Below the pieces are notes generated by a model, which worked only from the letters and a program-made list of their open reading frames with translations, was not told the DNA's origin and made no database searches. Positions 34,187 through 42,369 of a DNA stretch of 64,000 nucleotides are shown piece by piece (position 1 is the stretch's first letter; every line of letters starts with the position of its first letter). The position numbers and the translations under genes are program-made. Source of the stretch: DASUPK01 sp963831605 (GTDB lineage: Bacteria; Actinomycetota; Thermoleophilia; Solirubrobacterales; 70-9). Location of the stretch: contig CAWHQR010000001.1 in assembly GCA_963831605.1 (NCBI GenBank), forward strand, positions 62,001 through 126,000. The letters run 5' to 3'.

Positions 34187-34810
34187 GTGAGCCCGCGCCG
34201 ACCCGAGAATCCACCCCTGGAGCGAGAGCTGCTCGCTGAGGATCCGATGGAGCAGTTCGCCGCCTGGTTCCGCGAGGCCGAGGCGGATGTCGCGCTCGAG
34301 CAGGCCATGACGCTGGCCACCGCGGACGCCGACGGTGCGCCCGATGCGCGGATGGTCCTGCTCAAGGGCTTCGGGCCCGACGGATTTCGCTTCTTCACGA
34401 ACTACGAGAGCGCCAAGGGCGCCGAACTCGACGCGAACCCGCGCGCCGCGCTGGTGATCTACTGGCGCGAACTCGACCGGCAGATCCGGGTTCGCGGCAA
34501 CGTCGAACGGCTCTCCGATGCAGACTCGGATGCCTACTTCGCCAGCCGCCCCCACGACAGCCGGGTCGCGTCCGCGATCTCACCGCAGAGCCGGCCGATC
34601 GAGCGCGATGAGCTCGAGCGCCTCTACCGGGAGCGCCTCGATGAGGTGGGGGAGGACGGCCCCGTCAGGCCCGGACACTGGGGCGGGTACCTGGTCAGGC
34701 CGGACGAGATCGAGTTCTGGCAGGGCCGGGAGAACCGGATGCACGATCGGTTTCTCTACACGCGGAAAACCGGCGATGAAGGGTGGCTGATCGAGAGGTT
34801 GGCACCCTGA
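34187..34810 (+). CDS. pdxH: Pyridoxamine/pyridoxine 5'-phosphate oxidase
   Basis: A 207-residue FMN enzyme making pyridoxal 5'-phosphate. The family order is seen: FAAWFREAEADV, MVLLKGFGPDGFRFFTNYES, the RQIRVRGNVERL segment, SPQSRPIE and the C-terminal FWQGRENRMHDRF substrate-binding region. GTG at 34187 gives the usual N-terminal leader of about 30 residues; ATG at 34246 would remove part of it. It is convergent with the ECF42-like sigma gene over a perfect 14-bp inverted repeat. Confidence 0.95.
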   Translation: MSPRRPENPPLERELLAEDPMEQFAAWFREAEADVALEQAMTLATADADGAPDARMVLLKGFGPDGFRFFTNYESAKGAELDANPRAALVIYWRELDRQIRVRGNVERLSDADSDAYFASRPHDSRVASAISPQSRPIERDELERLYRERLDEVGEDGPVRPGHWGGYLVRPDEIEFWQGRENRMHDRFLYTRKTGDEGWLIERLAP

Positions 34811-35967
34811 CTTGGCGCCTTATTCCCCGTATAGGTGAATAAGGCGCCAACTACGCGAGATTTCAGCCAGCGGCTCTCCAGAAACCGTCTCTCGACCGGG
34901 TTGGTCGCCAGCCCGATCGCTCGCTCGTACGCATTCATTGCCGATTCTGTGTTTCCCGCCCGCCGCAGCAGATCCGCCCGCGCCGACCAGAACCACTGGT
35001 AGCCGTCCAGCGCGGCGGCCAGCTCCGGGTCGTCGAGCAGCTCGAGCCCGCGCTCCGGTCCCTCGGCCATGGCTATCGCGACGGCGCGGTTGAGCTCGAT
35101 CACCGGCGACGGCTGGGCGATGGCGAGCAGCGCATAGAGAGAGGCGATTCGGGCCCAGTCGGTCTGATCGGATCCGTCCGCCCTGGCATGCTCGCCGGCG
35201 ATCGCGGCCTGCAGCGCATACGGACCCTGAGGGCCGAGGCGGGCGACGCGCTCGAGCAGCCCGAGGCCGGTGTCGATCTCGCGACGGTCCCAGAGCGAGC
35301 GGTCCTGATCCTCCAGCAGCACGAGCTCGCCGTCGGGGCCGACGCGCGCCTCCCTCCGCGAGTCCTGGAGCAGCATCAGCGCGAGCAGCCCATGCGCCTC
35401 GGGCTCATCGGGCATCAGCCGCGCGAGCGTCCCGGCCAGGCGGATGGCCTCGCCGGAGAGCTCGCGGCGCACCAGCGCCTCGTCCGAGGTGGCGGAGTAG
35501 CCCTCGTTGAAGATGAGATAGAGCGAGGCGAGCACGGAGTTGAGGCGATCCGGCAGGTCGTGGTCCGCAGGCACCTCGTACGGGATCCTCGCCGTCTTGA
35601 TCTTGCGCTTGGCCCGGACCAGCCGCTGGGCCATCGCGGGCTCGGAGACGAGGAAGGCGCGAGCGATCTCGGGTGTGGTCAGCCCGCCCAGCGTCCGCAG
35701 GGTGAGGGCCACTCGCGCCTCCTCCGCGAGCGCCGGATGGCAGCACGTGAAGATCAGCCTGAGGCGGTCGTCCGAGATCACAGGTGCCTCATCGAGTTCG
35801 TCGTCCTCGGCCCCCGCGGGTGGCTCGAGCGCCTCGAGCTCCTGCAGCTTCTCGGTCCCCCTACGCTCGCGCCTGAGCCGGTCGATCGCCTTGTTTCGCG
35901 CGGTTGTCGTGATCCAGGCCCCGGGGTTGTCCGGGACGCCGCGGTCGGGCCAGACCTGCATGGCCAC
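34756..35967 (-). CDS. ECF42-like sigma factor with C-terminal TPR-like extension
   Basis: The called frame has 403 residues from ATG at 35967, but the sigma-2 region continues in frame upstream to at least 36087, reading RHESGRAIASLIRVLGDFDL and AEDAVQEAF, without any ATG, GTG or TTG. The real start is thus unclear (CTG at 36093 is a candidate). Region 4 lies near residues 70-115 (RLIFTCCHPALAEEARVALT; LVRAKRKIK), then a helical extension of about 270 residues. The adjacent DGPF (YCII) gene is the partner typical of ECF42 factors, which use the extension in place of an anti-sigma. The last 30 codons read through an inverted repeat. Confidence 0.85.
   Translation of the reverse strand: MAMQVWPDRGVPDNPGAWITTTARNKAIDRLRRERRGTEKLQELEALEPPAGAEDDELDEAPVISDDRLRLIFTCCHPALAEEARVALTLRTLGGLTTPEIARAFLVSEPAMAQRLVRAKRKIKTARIPYEVPADHDLPDRLNSVLASLYLIFNEGYSATSDEALVRRELSGEAIRLAGTLARLMPDEPEAHGLLALMLLQDSRREARVGPDGELVLLEDQDRSLWDRREIDTGLGLLERVARLGPQGPYALQAAIAGEHARADGSDQTDWARIASLYALLAIAQPSPVIELNRAVAIAMAEGPERGLELLDDPELAAALDGYQWFWSARADLLRRAGNTESAMNAYERAIGLATNPVERRFLESRWLKSRVVGALFTYTGNKAPSQGANLSISHPSSPVFRV
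34812..34850. terminator. Perfect 14-bp inverted repeat between convergent genes
   Basis: TTGGCGCCTTATTC (34812-34825) and GAATAAGGCGCCAA (34837-34850) are exact complements with an 11-nt loop. It follows the pdxH stop at once, so it is probably a bidirectional terminator, though it lies within the last codons of the sigma gene. Confidence 0.65.
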
Positions 35968-36085
35968 GACGAAGGCCTCCTGAACCGCGTCCTCGGCGAG
36001 GTCGAAGTCGCCGAGTACGCGGATCAGCGAAGCGATCGCTCGTCCCGACTCATGCCGGAACAGGCGACCGACCAGCTCGGCCCCG

Positions 36086-36469
36086 TCAGGCAGCCGCTTC
36101 CTCGACCAGGTTGCCGGCTTCGTCGTAGACCAGCACGGGGCGGATCTCGACGGACCCGACCTGCGAGCCCGGGATCTTGGCCGCCCACTCGATCGCCTCG
36201 TCGAGGTCCTTTACGTCGAGCACGTAGAAGCCGGCGAGCTGCTCCTTGGTCTCCGCGAAGGGGCCGTCCGTGACGGCGCGGTCGCCGCCGCGGACCCGAA
36301 CGGTGGTCGCGGTCTGCGTCGGGTAGAGGCCGTCGCCCGCCACGAACACACCCTTCTCGTTCATCTCCTGGGTGACCGCGCCGTACGCCTGGGAGACCGC
36401 CTGCAGGTCCTCCTCACTGGCGCTCTCGCGCTGGCTCTCGTCGCCGTAGATCGTGAACGCGTACTTCAT
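36086..36469 (-). CDS. YCII-related (DGPF domain) protein
   Basis: A 127-residue protein with the DGPF motif (VTDGPFAETKEQLAGFYVLDV, near residues 85-105) that names the family, and the typical start MKYAFTIYGDE. Genes of this family sit next to ECF42 sigma factors, as here: its stop overlaps the sigma-coding frame. The biochemical role of DGPF proteins is not settled. Confidence 0.93.
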   Translation of the reverse strand: MKYAFTIYGDESQRESASEEDLQAVSQAYGAVTQEMNEKGVFVAGDGLYPTQTATTVRVRGGDRAVTDGPFAETKEQLAGFYVLDVKDLDEAIEWAAKIPGSQVGSVEIRPVLVYDEAGNLVEEAAA

Positions 36470-36559
36470 CTCTCAGCTCCTTCTGTCGAGGGCGGCGCGT
36501 TTTCGCCGCTTCACCCTAACGACGAAGGGCCGGCGCTCAAATCGACAGGCGCCTCGGCA

Positions 36560-36565
36560 TAGACT
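36560..36565 (+). promoter_or_regulatory. Putative -10 hexamer of the glycosyltransferase
   Basis: TAGACT lies 7 nt before the ATG at 36573, the same hexamer as before dnaX and the SRP RNA. Confidence 0.45.
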
Positions 36566-36572
36566 CGCCGGC

Positions 36573-37868
36573 ATGGCCGAGGGCAAGACAATCGTCTTCT
36601 TCCCCGAGGGCGCATTCGGGCCGACCAACAACTGCATCGGCATCGGTGAGGTGCTGCGCCGGCGTGGGCATCGCGTCGTGTTCGTGATCGAGGAGTCCTT
36701 CGCCGGGACCCTGGAGGAGAAGGGCTTCGAGGAGCGCCTGATGCGGCTCGCCCCGCCGCCCGAGGTTCCGGAGGAGCCCGGGCAGTTCTGGAAGGACTTC
36801 ATCCGGGAGACTGCGCCCGTCTTCAGGAAGTCGACCTTCGACCAGCTCGCTGAGTTCATGGCGCCGACCTGGGAGGCCCTCTTCGATGGGGCGAGGTACG
36901 TCGACGAGCGGCTGGTCGAGATCTTCGACGAGCTTCAGCCCGACGTGATCGTCGAGGACAACGTCTGCTCCTTTCCGGCCATCCCCGCCAGCGGCCTGCC
37001 GTGGGTGCGGATCGTCTCCTGTAATCCGCTCGAGATCAAGGACCCCGAGCTGCCGCCTCCCTACACCGGCCTGCCGATCGACGACCGCTCGAGCTGGGAC
37101 GAGTACCGCCGCGAGTACCGGAGCGCCATCGACGAGATGCAGGCGAGCTTCAGCGAGTTCTGCGTCGAGCGGGGGGCACCGCCTCTCGAGGCTGGCGAGA
37201 TGATCCACGCCTCTGGCCGGCTCAACCTCTACATCTATCCCGGCGAGGTCGACTATCAACGCTCGGTGCCGCTCGACGCGACCTGGCAGAACCTCGAATC
37301 GAGCGTCCGGACCACCGACGCCGAGTGGGCGCCGCCGCCCGAGCTCGCCGATCGCGAGGGTGCGCTGATCTACGTCAGCCTCGGCTCCCTGGGCTCCGGC
37401 GACGTGCCGCTGATGAGGAGGCTCGTCGAGGTGCTCGCCGAGACGCCGCATCGCTACGTGGTCTCGAAGGGCCCCCAGCACGCGGAATACGAGCTCGCCG
37501 AGAACATGGTGGGGGAGGAGTTCCTCCCCCAGGTTTCGGTGCTGCCGCAGGTCGATCTCGTGATCACGCACGGCGGCAACAACACGACCACCGAGTCGCT
37601 GCACTTCGGCAAGCCGATGGTCGTCCTGCCGATCTTCTGGGACCAGCACGACAACGCGCAGCGGATCCACGAGACGGGCTTCGGAATCCGCCTGCCGACC
37701 TACACCTTCGGGGACGCGGATCTATCGGCGGCGATAGACCGGCTGCTCGCAGATCGCGACCTGGCCGCGCGCCTCGAGGACGTGTCGAAGAGGCTTCAGG
37801 CGTCGCGCGGAAACGAGCGAGCCGCCGATCTGATCGAGAAGCTGGCTGCCTCCGGATCCGCGCCCTAG
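36573..37868 (+). CDS. MGT-family (GT1-like) glycosyltransferase
   Basis: A 431-residue GT-B enzyme. The N-terminal acceptor domain starts KTIVFFPEGAFGPTNNCIGI, and the C-terminal donor domain carries VDLVITHGGNNTTTESLHFG and KPMVVLPIFWDQHDNAQR, the sugar-nucleotide binding signature of macrolide/UDP glucuronosyl-like transferases. Asparagine replaces the usual glycine after HGG (HGGNN). The acceptor is likely a small hydrophobic molecule; which one is unknown. It stands alone, divergent from the YCII gene. Confidence 0.9.
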   Translation: MAEGKTIVFFPEGAFGPTNNCIGIGEVLRRRGHRVVFVIEESFAGTLEEKGFEERLMRLAPPPEVPEEPGQFWKDFIRETAPVFRKSTFDQLAEFMAPTWEALFDGARYVDERLVEIFDELQPDVIVEDNVCSFPAIPASGLPWVRIVSCNPLEIKDPELPPPYTGLPIDDRSSWDEYRREYRSAIDEMQASFSEFCVERGAPPLEAGEMIHASGRLNLYIYPGEVDYQRSVPLDATWQNLESSVRTTDAEWAPPPELADREGALIYVSLGSLGSGDVPLMRRLVEVLAETPHRYVVSKGPQHAEYELAENMVGEEFLPQVSVLPQVDLVITHGGNNTTTESLHFGKPMVVLPIFWDQHDNAQRIHETGFGIRLPTYTFGDADLSAAIDRLLADRDLAARLEDVSKRLQASRGNERAADLIEKLAASGSAP

Positions 37869-37924
37869 GCGTCGCCGACGACGCGCATGACCTCTGCCAC
37901 GGAGGTGATTCCCTCCGCCCCCAC

Positions 37925-37930
37925 TAGACT
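37925..37930 (+). promoter_or_regulatory. Putative -10 hexamer of the SRP RNA
   Basis: TAGACT ends 7 nt before the first base of the SRP RNA closing helix, the spacing expected for a transcription start. Confidence 0.55.
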
Positions 37931-37937
37931 CCACCGC

Positions 37938-38209
37938 GGACCGTGCTAGGCGGGGAATTAGCGGTGCCCTGTAATCCGCAACCCGCTCAAGCGGAGCTGA
38001 ATTCCCTGACAAGGGACCGGCCCTCGGGGCCGGGTCGCCACAGGCGGCGTTGACGGCCAGGTCCTGCGCAGTGTCGGCCTGTGAACCAGGTCAGGTCCGG
38101 AAGGAAGCAGCCTTAAGCGGTAGCCGACATGTGATGCAGGCAAGCCTGGCTCGAGCCAAAAGCGGCGGACACGCCCGGGAGCCTCGTCTCGAGGATGGGT
38201 GCACGGTCC
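37938..38209 (+). ncRNA. ffs: Signal recognition particle RNA, large (Alu-containing) bacterial type
   Basis: The ends pair perfectly (GGACCGTGC at 37938-37946 with GCACGGTCC at 38201-38209). The 5' part has the Alu-domain consensus GTGCTAGGCGGGGAATTAGC, GGTGCCCTGTAA and CAACCCGCT. The conserved S-domain core (helix 8) is at about 38080-38120: TGAACCAGGTCAGGTCCGGA then AGGAAGCAGCCTTAAGC, where Ffh binds. At 272 nt it is the long form also known from Bacillus and many actinobacteria, unlike the 4.5S RNA of E. coli. It accounts for most of the 400-nt gap between protein genes. Confidence 0.96.
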
Positions 38210-38219
38210 ATTTTCTTTC
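38210..38219 (+). terminator. T-rich tail after the SRP RNA
   Basis: ATTTTCTTTC follows the closing helix of the RNA, a natural intrinsic termination site. Confidence 0.5.
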
Positions 38220-38257
38220 ATCTCGCGTCGTCGGCGGCCGGCTTCCGTTCGCGGCTG

Positions 38258-38263
38258 TAGGCT
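38258..38263 (+). promoter_or_regulatory. Putative -10 hexamer of the small secreted gene
   Basis: TAGGCT lies 7 nt before the GTG at 38271. Confidence 0.35.
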
Positions 38264-38270
38264 CCGCGGC

Positions 38271-38630
38271 GTGCGCGGGATCACGTTCGCCGGCGTCCTC
38301 GTCGTGGCATTTGTGGCCGCGGGGGTCGCGAACGCGGATCGGACGCCGTCCCACAAGGAGAAGGTGCGGATCGCGCGGGTGGTGGACCTGCCGGCGAAGT
38401 GCGCGCGGGTGCGGGTGTCGACCGAGACGAAGAAGCCGAAGTGGGGCTCCGTCTCCTTCCGGCCCGGGCCGAAGGTCTGCAATCAGTTTGCGAGCAACGG
38501 CGTGACGGTCGTGCGGAAGTCCGTCGGCCACTGGCGCTTCATCACAGCCGGCAGCAGCTTCGACTGCTCGAGCCTCTACACCCAGGTCCCGAAAAGCGTC
38601 GTCGCAGACCTCGGAATCGGCTGCAGCTGA
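38271..38630 (+). CDS. Small secreted protein of unknown function
   Basis: A 119-residue protein with a signal peptide (core ITFAGVLVVAFVAAGVA, cleavage near ANA at residue 22). The mature part is basic with four cysteines, enough for two disulfides (KCARVRV, KVCNQF, FDCSSL and the C-terminal GCS). No domain recognised. Convergent with the TfoX-N gene. Confidence 0.7.
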   Translation: MRGITFAGVLVVAFVAAGVANADRTPSHKEKVRIARVVDLPAKCARVRVSTETKKPKWGSVSFRPGPKVCNQFASNGVTVVRKSVGHWRFITAGSSFDCSSLYTQVPKSVVADLGIGCS

Positions 38631-38636
38631 CCGGGG

Positions 38637-38966
38637 CTATTTCGGCGGCAGGGACGCGGCGTGGTCCGCACCGGCGTCGACCCATTCCGCCAGCCCGGGA
38701 TCGTCGGCTGTCCGCTCTGTTGAGACATAGACCGTCGTCTTCATCGGCCGGCCGGTGAAGTCGAAGGGGCGGACCCCCTCCTCGCCCAGCGCTCTTTCGG
38801 CCTCCTCCTCGCCCAGCCGCACGATCAGGTCCTCGCCCAGAACGCCGCAGGCCATGTTCCCAGCGACCATGAAGGCGACGCCGCCGAACATCTTGCGTTC
38901 GGAGACGTCGCTGCGGGCGGAGAGAACGTCCCGAATGCGGTCGGCGAGCGCTTCGTCGTAGGCCAC
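38637..38966 (-). CDS. TfoX/Sxy N-terminal domain protein
   Basis: A 109-residue single-domain protein. The family signature is clear: VSERKMFGGVAFMVAGNMACG near residues 22-42 and LIVRLGEEEAERAL. In Gammaproteobacteria the domain is part of the competence regulator Sxy; stand-alone forms in other phyla have no settled role. GTG at 38966 is the start. Divergent from dnaX. Confidence 0.9.
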   Translation of the reverse strand: MAYDEALADRIRDVLSARSDVSERKMFGGVAFMVAGNMACGVLGEDLIVRLGEEEAERALGEEGVRPFDFTGRPMKTTVYVSTERTADDPGLAEWVDAGADHAASLPPK

Positions 38967-39038
38967 GCAAAAAAGGCTAACCCCCGGAGTTTCCGGGGCC
39001 GCATGAGGCGGACGCCCTGACCCGCGGAGGGTGGCGGA

Positions 39039-39044
39039 TAGACT
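39039..39044 (+). promoter_or_regulatory. Putative -10 hexamer of dnaX
   Basis: TAGACT lies 6 nt before the GTG at 39051, consistent with a leaderless transcript for the dnaX-ybaB-recR cluster. Confidence 0.5.
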
Positions 39045-39050
39045 CGATTC

Positions 39051-40739
39051 GTGGCCGAATCCGCCTCTCTCTATCGCCGCCACCGCCCCCAGAGCTTCTC
39101 GGAGGTGGTGGGACAGGAACACATCGTGCGCACTCTCTCCAACGCCGTGGAGAAGGAGCGCGTTCACCACGCGTACCTGTTCGTCGGCTCTCGGGGAACG
39201 GGGAAGACATCGATGGCGAAGATCCTCGCCCTGTCGCTCAACTGCGTGAACGGCCCCACCCTGACGCCCTGCGGCGAATGCGAGTCCTGTCTGACGATCG
39301 CGGCTGGGACCTCGCTCGACGTGATCGAGATGGACGCTGCCTCCAACCGCTCGGTCGACGACATCCGCGAGCTGCGGGAGCGCGTCGGCTTCGCCCCTGC
39401 CGCCGGGCGGTGGAAGGTCTACATCCTCGACGAGGCTCACATGCTCACCAAGGAGGCCTGGAACGCCTTCCTGAAGACGCTGGAGGAGCCGCCCCCGAAC
39501 ACCGCCTTCGTCCTGGCGACCACCGAGCCGCAGAAGGTGATGGCGACGATCGTCGACCGCTGCCAGCGCTTCGACTTCCAGCGTCCCTCGCTCGAGCAGA
39601 TCTCCGAGGTCATCCGCCGCGTAGCCGCGGCGGAGTCCATTCAGATCGAGGACGGAGCAGTCGCCCTGATCTCACGCTCGGCGACGGGAAGCTTCCGCGA
39701 CGCCCTCGGCACCCTGGACCAGCTCGTGGCCTTCGGAGGCGACTCGGTCACGACCGACGAGGTGGTGGAGCTGCTGGGCGTCGCGGACGCGGAGCTCCTC
39801 TTCGACACGACCGACGCGCTCGCCACGGGCGATGCGAAGTCCGCGCTGGAGGCGGTCGAGCGCCTCTCCCGCTCGGGCCGCGATCCCGGCCAGTTCGCCA
39901 GGGACCTGATCGCCCACCTGCGTCAGCTGCTCGTGGCCCGCGCGACCGGAGAGGTCCCGGAGTCCTTCACCGTCACGGTCGCCCAACCCGAGCGACTCGC
40001 GGAACAGGCCAAGCAAATGGACGACGCGAAGCTCGTTGGGGCGATTGATTCCCTCAGCTCGGCAGTCGCAGCGATGCGCGAAGGCGATGACCCCAGGCTG
40101 ACCCTGGAGGTTGCGCTGCTCAAGGTGGCAACGCCATCGTTGGACTCCTCCCGCGAGGCCCTGCTGCGCCGCATCGAGTCCCTGGAGTCGCGATTGACCG
40201 GCGGCGGGGGCCGGGAAGCTCAAGCTGAGTCCCCAGCGCCGGGCCCGCCTGCTGAGAACGCTTCGCCGGCGCCGCCGCCCGTGAACCAGGAACCTGAGGA
40301 ACCGGAGCCGGAATCGCAGGCCTCGGTCGCGACGGCGACGGTTGAGATCGATCGCGTCATCGAGGCTTGGCCGGCGATCGTCAGTCACTTCAGGGACTCC
40401 GGCTCGGCGATGCTCTCGACATTGTTCGATGAGGCAAAACCGCTCGCGATCGACGAGGAGCGGTCAATGGTCCGGATCGGCTTCCCCGACTCCGCCAAGT
40501 TCAACAAGAAGAAGGCCGAGTCATCGGCGAACGTCGAGCGCATGACCGAGGCGATCACGTTGATCGTCGGCTCTCGGCTGCGGCCCACTTATGAGCTGAT
40601 CGAGGGGGATGAGCAGCCGGCCGCGCCGGAGGCACCTGCCGAGGTCAGCGAGGATGATCTGGTCGACATGATCAAGGACAACTTCGACGCGACGGAGGTC
40701 GTCCCCGACGACGACACGCGTGAAAGCGAGGCCGGTTGA
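39051..40739 (+). CDS. dnaX: DNA polymerase III subunit gamma/tau
   Basis: A 562-residue clamp-loader ATPase. Walker A is GSRGTGKTSMAK (near residue 46), the zinc-binding cysteines follow in LTPCGECESC, Walker B is VYILDEAHML, and the sensor regions are intact. Residues of about 370-440 are a Pro/Glu-rich linker, then a C-terminal domain that would contact the polymerase alpha subunit. No frameshift site like the A-runs that yield gamma in E. coli was noticed. ybaB starts in a TGATG overlap with its stop. Confidence 0.97.
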   Translation: MAESASLYRRHRPQSFSEVVGQEHIVRTLSNAVEKERVHHAYLFVGSRGTGKTSMAKILALSLNCVNGPTLTPCGECESCLTIAAGTSLDVIEMDAASNRSVDDIRELRERVGFAPAAGRWKVYILDEAHMLTKEAWNAFLKTLEEPPPNTAFVLATTEPQKVMATIVDRCQRFDFQRPSLEQISEVIRRVAAAESIQIEDGAVALISRSATGSFRDALGTLDQLVAFGGDSVTTDEVVELLGVADAELLFDTTDALATGDAKSALEAVERLSRSGRDPGQFARDLIAHLRQLLVARATGEVPESFTVTVAQPERLAEQAKQMDDAKLVGAIDSLSSAVAAMREGDDPRLTLEVALLKVATPSLDSSREALLRRIESLESRLTGGGGREAQAESPAPGPPAENASPAPPPVNQEPEEPEPESQASVATATVEIDRVIEAWPAIVSHFRDSGSAMLSTLFDEAKPLAIDEERSMVRIGFPDSAKFNKKKAESSANVERMTEAITLIVGSRLRPTYELIEGDEQPAAPEAPAEVSEDDLVDMIKDNFDATEVVPDDDTRESEAG

Positions 40740-41074
40740 TGCCGCAGGGACCCAACATGAACCAGCTGCTCAAGCAGGCTCAGCAGATGCAGGCCGAGAT
40801 GGCCAAGGCCCAAGAGCAGCTCAAGACCGAGATCGTCGAGGCGAGCGCCGGCGGCGGCATGGTGAAGGTGACGATGACCGGCGACATGCAGCTTCGCGAG
40901 ATCGCGATCTCGCCCGAGGCCGTGGATCCCGAGGACGTCGACATGCTCCAGGACATGGTTTCCGCGGCGGTCAACGAGGCTCTTCGGTCGGCCCAGGAGC
41001 TCGCCGCCAACCGCATGGGCGGCATCGCGGGGCTCGGCGGCGGGGGCGGCCTTCCTGGCCTCCCCGGTATGTAG
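40739..41074 (+). CDS. ybaB: YbaB/EbfC family nucleoid-associated protein
   Basis: A 111-residue DNA-binding protein. NMNQLLKQAQQMQAEMAKAQ forms the long N-terminal helix, then GMVKVTMTGDMQLREIAISP and the helical dimer part. The C-terminus is Gly-rich (GGIAGLGGGGGLPGLPGM). It overlaps dnaX by one base (TGATG) and precedes recR by 27 nt, the widely conserved dnaX-ybaB-recR order. Confidence 0.96.
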   Translation: MPQGPNMNQLLKQAQQMQAEMAKAQEQLKTEIVEASAGGGMVKVTMTGDMQLREIAISPEAVDPEDVDMLQDMVSAAVNEALRSAQELAANRMGGIAGLGGGGGLPGLPGM

Positions 41075-41089
41075 AGCCACCCTGGCCCC

Positions 41090-41095
41090 TAGGCT
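41090..41095 (+). promoter_or_regulatory. Putative -10 hexamer of recR
   Basis: TAGGCT lies 6 nt before the recR ATG, so recR may also be transcribed on its own. Confidence 0.35.
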
Positions 41096-41101
41096 CTGAC
41101 C

Positions 41102-41692
41102 ATGTACGCGGGACCGATCAGCCAGCTGATCGCCGAGCTCTCAAAGCTGCCGGGAATCGGGCAGCGCACGGCGCAGCGACTCGCCTTTCACATTCTCAGA
41201 GCGAGCGACGAGGACGCCCTCGGCCTTTCCGACGCGATCCGCGAGGTGAAGGAGAAGGTCGGCCTCTGCGAGGTCTGCTTCAACCTGGCGGAGGGCCCGC
41301 GCTGCCGCATCTGCGAGGACACCCGCCGCGACCAGTCCGTGATCTGCGTGGTCGAGGAGCCGGCCGACGTGATCCCGTTCGAGCGGACCGGCGAGTTCCG
41401 CGGCCTCTACCACGTGCTCGGCGGCGCGCTCTCTCCCATCGACGGGGTCGACCCCGAGGATCTGCGGATCGCAGAGCTGATCGAGCGCGTCAACGGTGAC
41501 GTCAAGGAGGTCGTGCTCGCCACGAACCCCACCACGACCGGAGAGGCCACCGCGCTCCATATCGCCGATGCGCTCCGGGACCGGGTCGCGGTGACCCGAC
41601 TGGCCAGCGGGCTGCCGGTCGGCGCCGACCTCGAGCACGCCGACGAGGTCACCCTCGGCAAGGCTCTGGCCGGAAGGCAATCCCTCTCCTAG
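41102..41692 (+). CDS. recR: Recombination mediator protein RecR
   Basis: A 196-residue RecR. The helix-hairpin-helix (LSKLPGIGQRTAQRLAFH), the four-cysteine zinc finger (CEVCFNLAEGPRCRIC, near residues 57-72) and the Toprim domain (VICVVEEPADVIPFER...; ATNPTTTGEATA) are all present at usual positions. It acts with RecF/RecO in gap repair. Last gene of the dnaX cluster. Confidence 0.97.
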   Translation: MYAGPISQLIAELSKLPGIGQRTAQRLAFHILRASDEDALGLSDAIREVKEKVGLCEVCFNLAEGPRCRICEDTRRDQSVICVVEEPADVIPFERTGEFRGLYHVLGGALSPIDGVDPEDLRIAELIERVNGDVKEVVLATNPTTTGEATALHIADALRDRVAVTRLASGLPVGADLEHADEVTLGKALAGRQSLS

Positions 41693-41748
41693 AGGCCTCC
41701 GTATTCAGGTGGTACTGACAACCATCTGAGCGAATCAGGGGGAACACA

Positions 41749-42300
41749 ATGAGCCAGAACAAGGGGATTCTCGCTGCCTGCATCGTGGCGGCGCTCGCCC
41801 TTTCGATCACGATCGCTGGGACCGCGACCGCCTCGCCCGGAGCCTCGAAGGCAGGGAAGAGGTGCAAGAAGAAGCACTCCGCCAAGAGGAAGTGCAAGAA
41901 GAGGAAGGCGGATGCTCGGCCCTCGCCGCTCATCCGCGCAACGCTGACCTGGTCGAACGGCGGCGCCGATGACGTGGACATGGACCTGTTCGTCTTCGAT
42001 GCGAACGGCAACCGCGCCGGAAACGGCTCGAACACGATCCCCCTGAGTTCGATGACGCCGGACTTCTCAGGACCAGGGGGAAGCGAGACCTTCACGGACA
42101 ACCTGTTCACTCCGCAGGCCGCCCGGGACCTCAGCTTCGGCGTCTGTTACACGGTCGGCGGCTCGGTCCACACGCCGTTCACGATCACGTACGTGACGGC
42201 CGATGGCGTCGTTCACGGCGACTCTCAGAATCCCGGGAGCAGCTTCCACTACGACTATCCCGGTGGGGCCCCGATCCCCTCGGGCTACTGCGCGAACTGA
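41749..42300 (+). CDS. Secreted protein with Lys/Cys-rich N-terminal segment, paralog A
   Basis: A 183-residue secreted protein. After the signal peptide (AACIVAALALSITIAGTATA) comes a basic segment with two cysteines (KRCKKKHSAKRKCKKRK, residues 37-53), then a beta-sandwich-like domain: IRATLTWSNGGADDVDMDLF, VFDANGNRAGNG, a SETFTD turn, FGVCYTVGG and TITYVTADGVVH. The DMDLFVFD core is reminiscent of DUF2135/YfaP-like calcium or sugar-binding folds. The start has GGGGGAA upstream. The next gene is a close paralog; function unknown. Confidence 0.82.
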   Translation: MSQNKGILAACIVAALALSITIAGTATASPGASKAGKRCKKKHSAKRKCKKRKADARPSPLIRATLTWSNGGADDVDMDLFVFDANGNRAGNGSNTIPLSSMTPDFSGPGGSETFTDNLFTPQAARDLSFGVCYTVGGSVHTPFTITYVTADGVVHGDSQNPGSSFHYDYPGGAPIPSGYCAN

Positions 42301-42369
42301 GTAACACGGGTGAGTTCACCGGTAGTAGGGTCGGCTCGACCCCGGTAACAGCCGGAGAGGGGAATTGAA

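Noticed and set aside
39051..40739. Programmed frameshift site in dnaX giving a short gamma form
   Set aside because: No A-run slippery sequence followed by a hairpin was noticed at the expected position.
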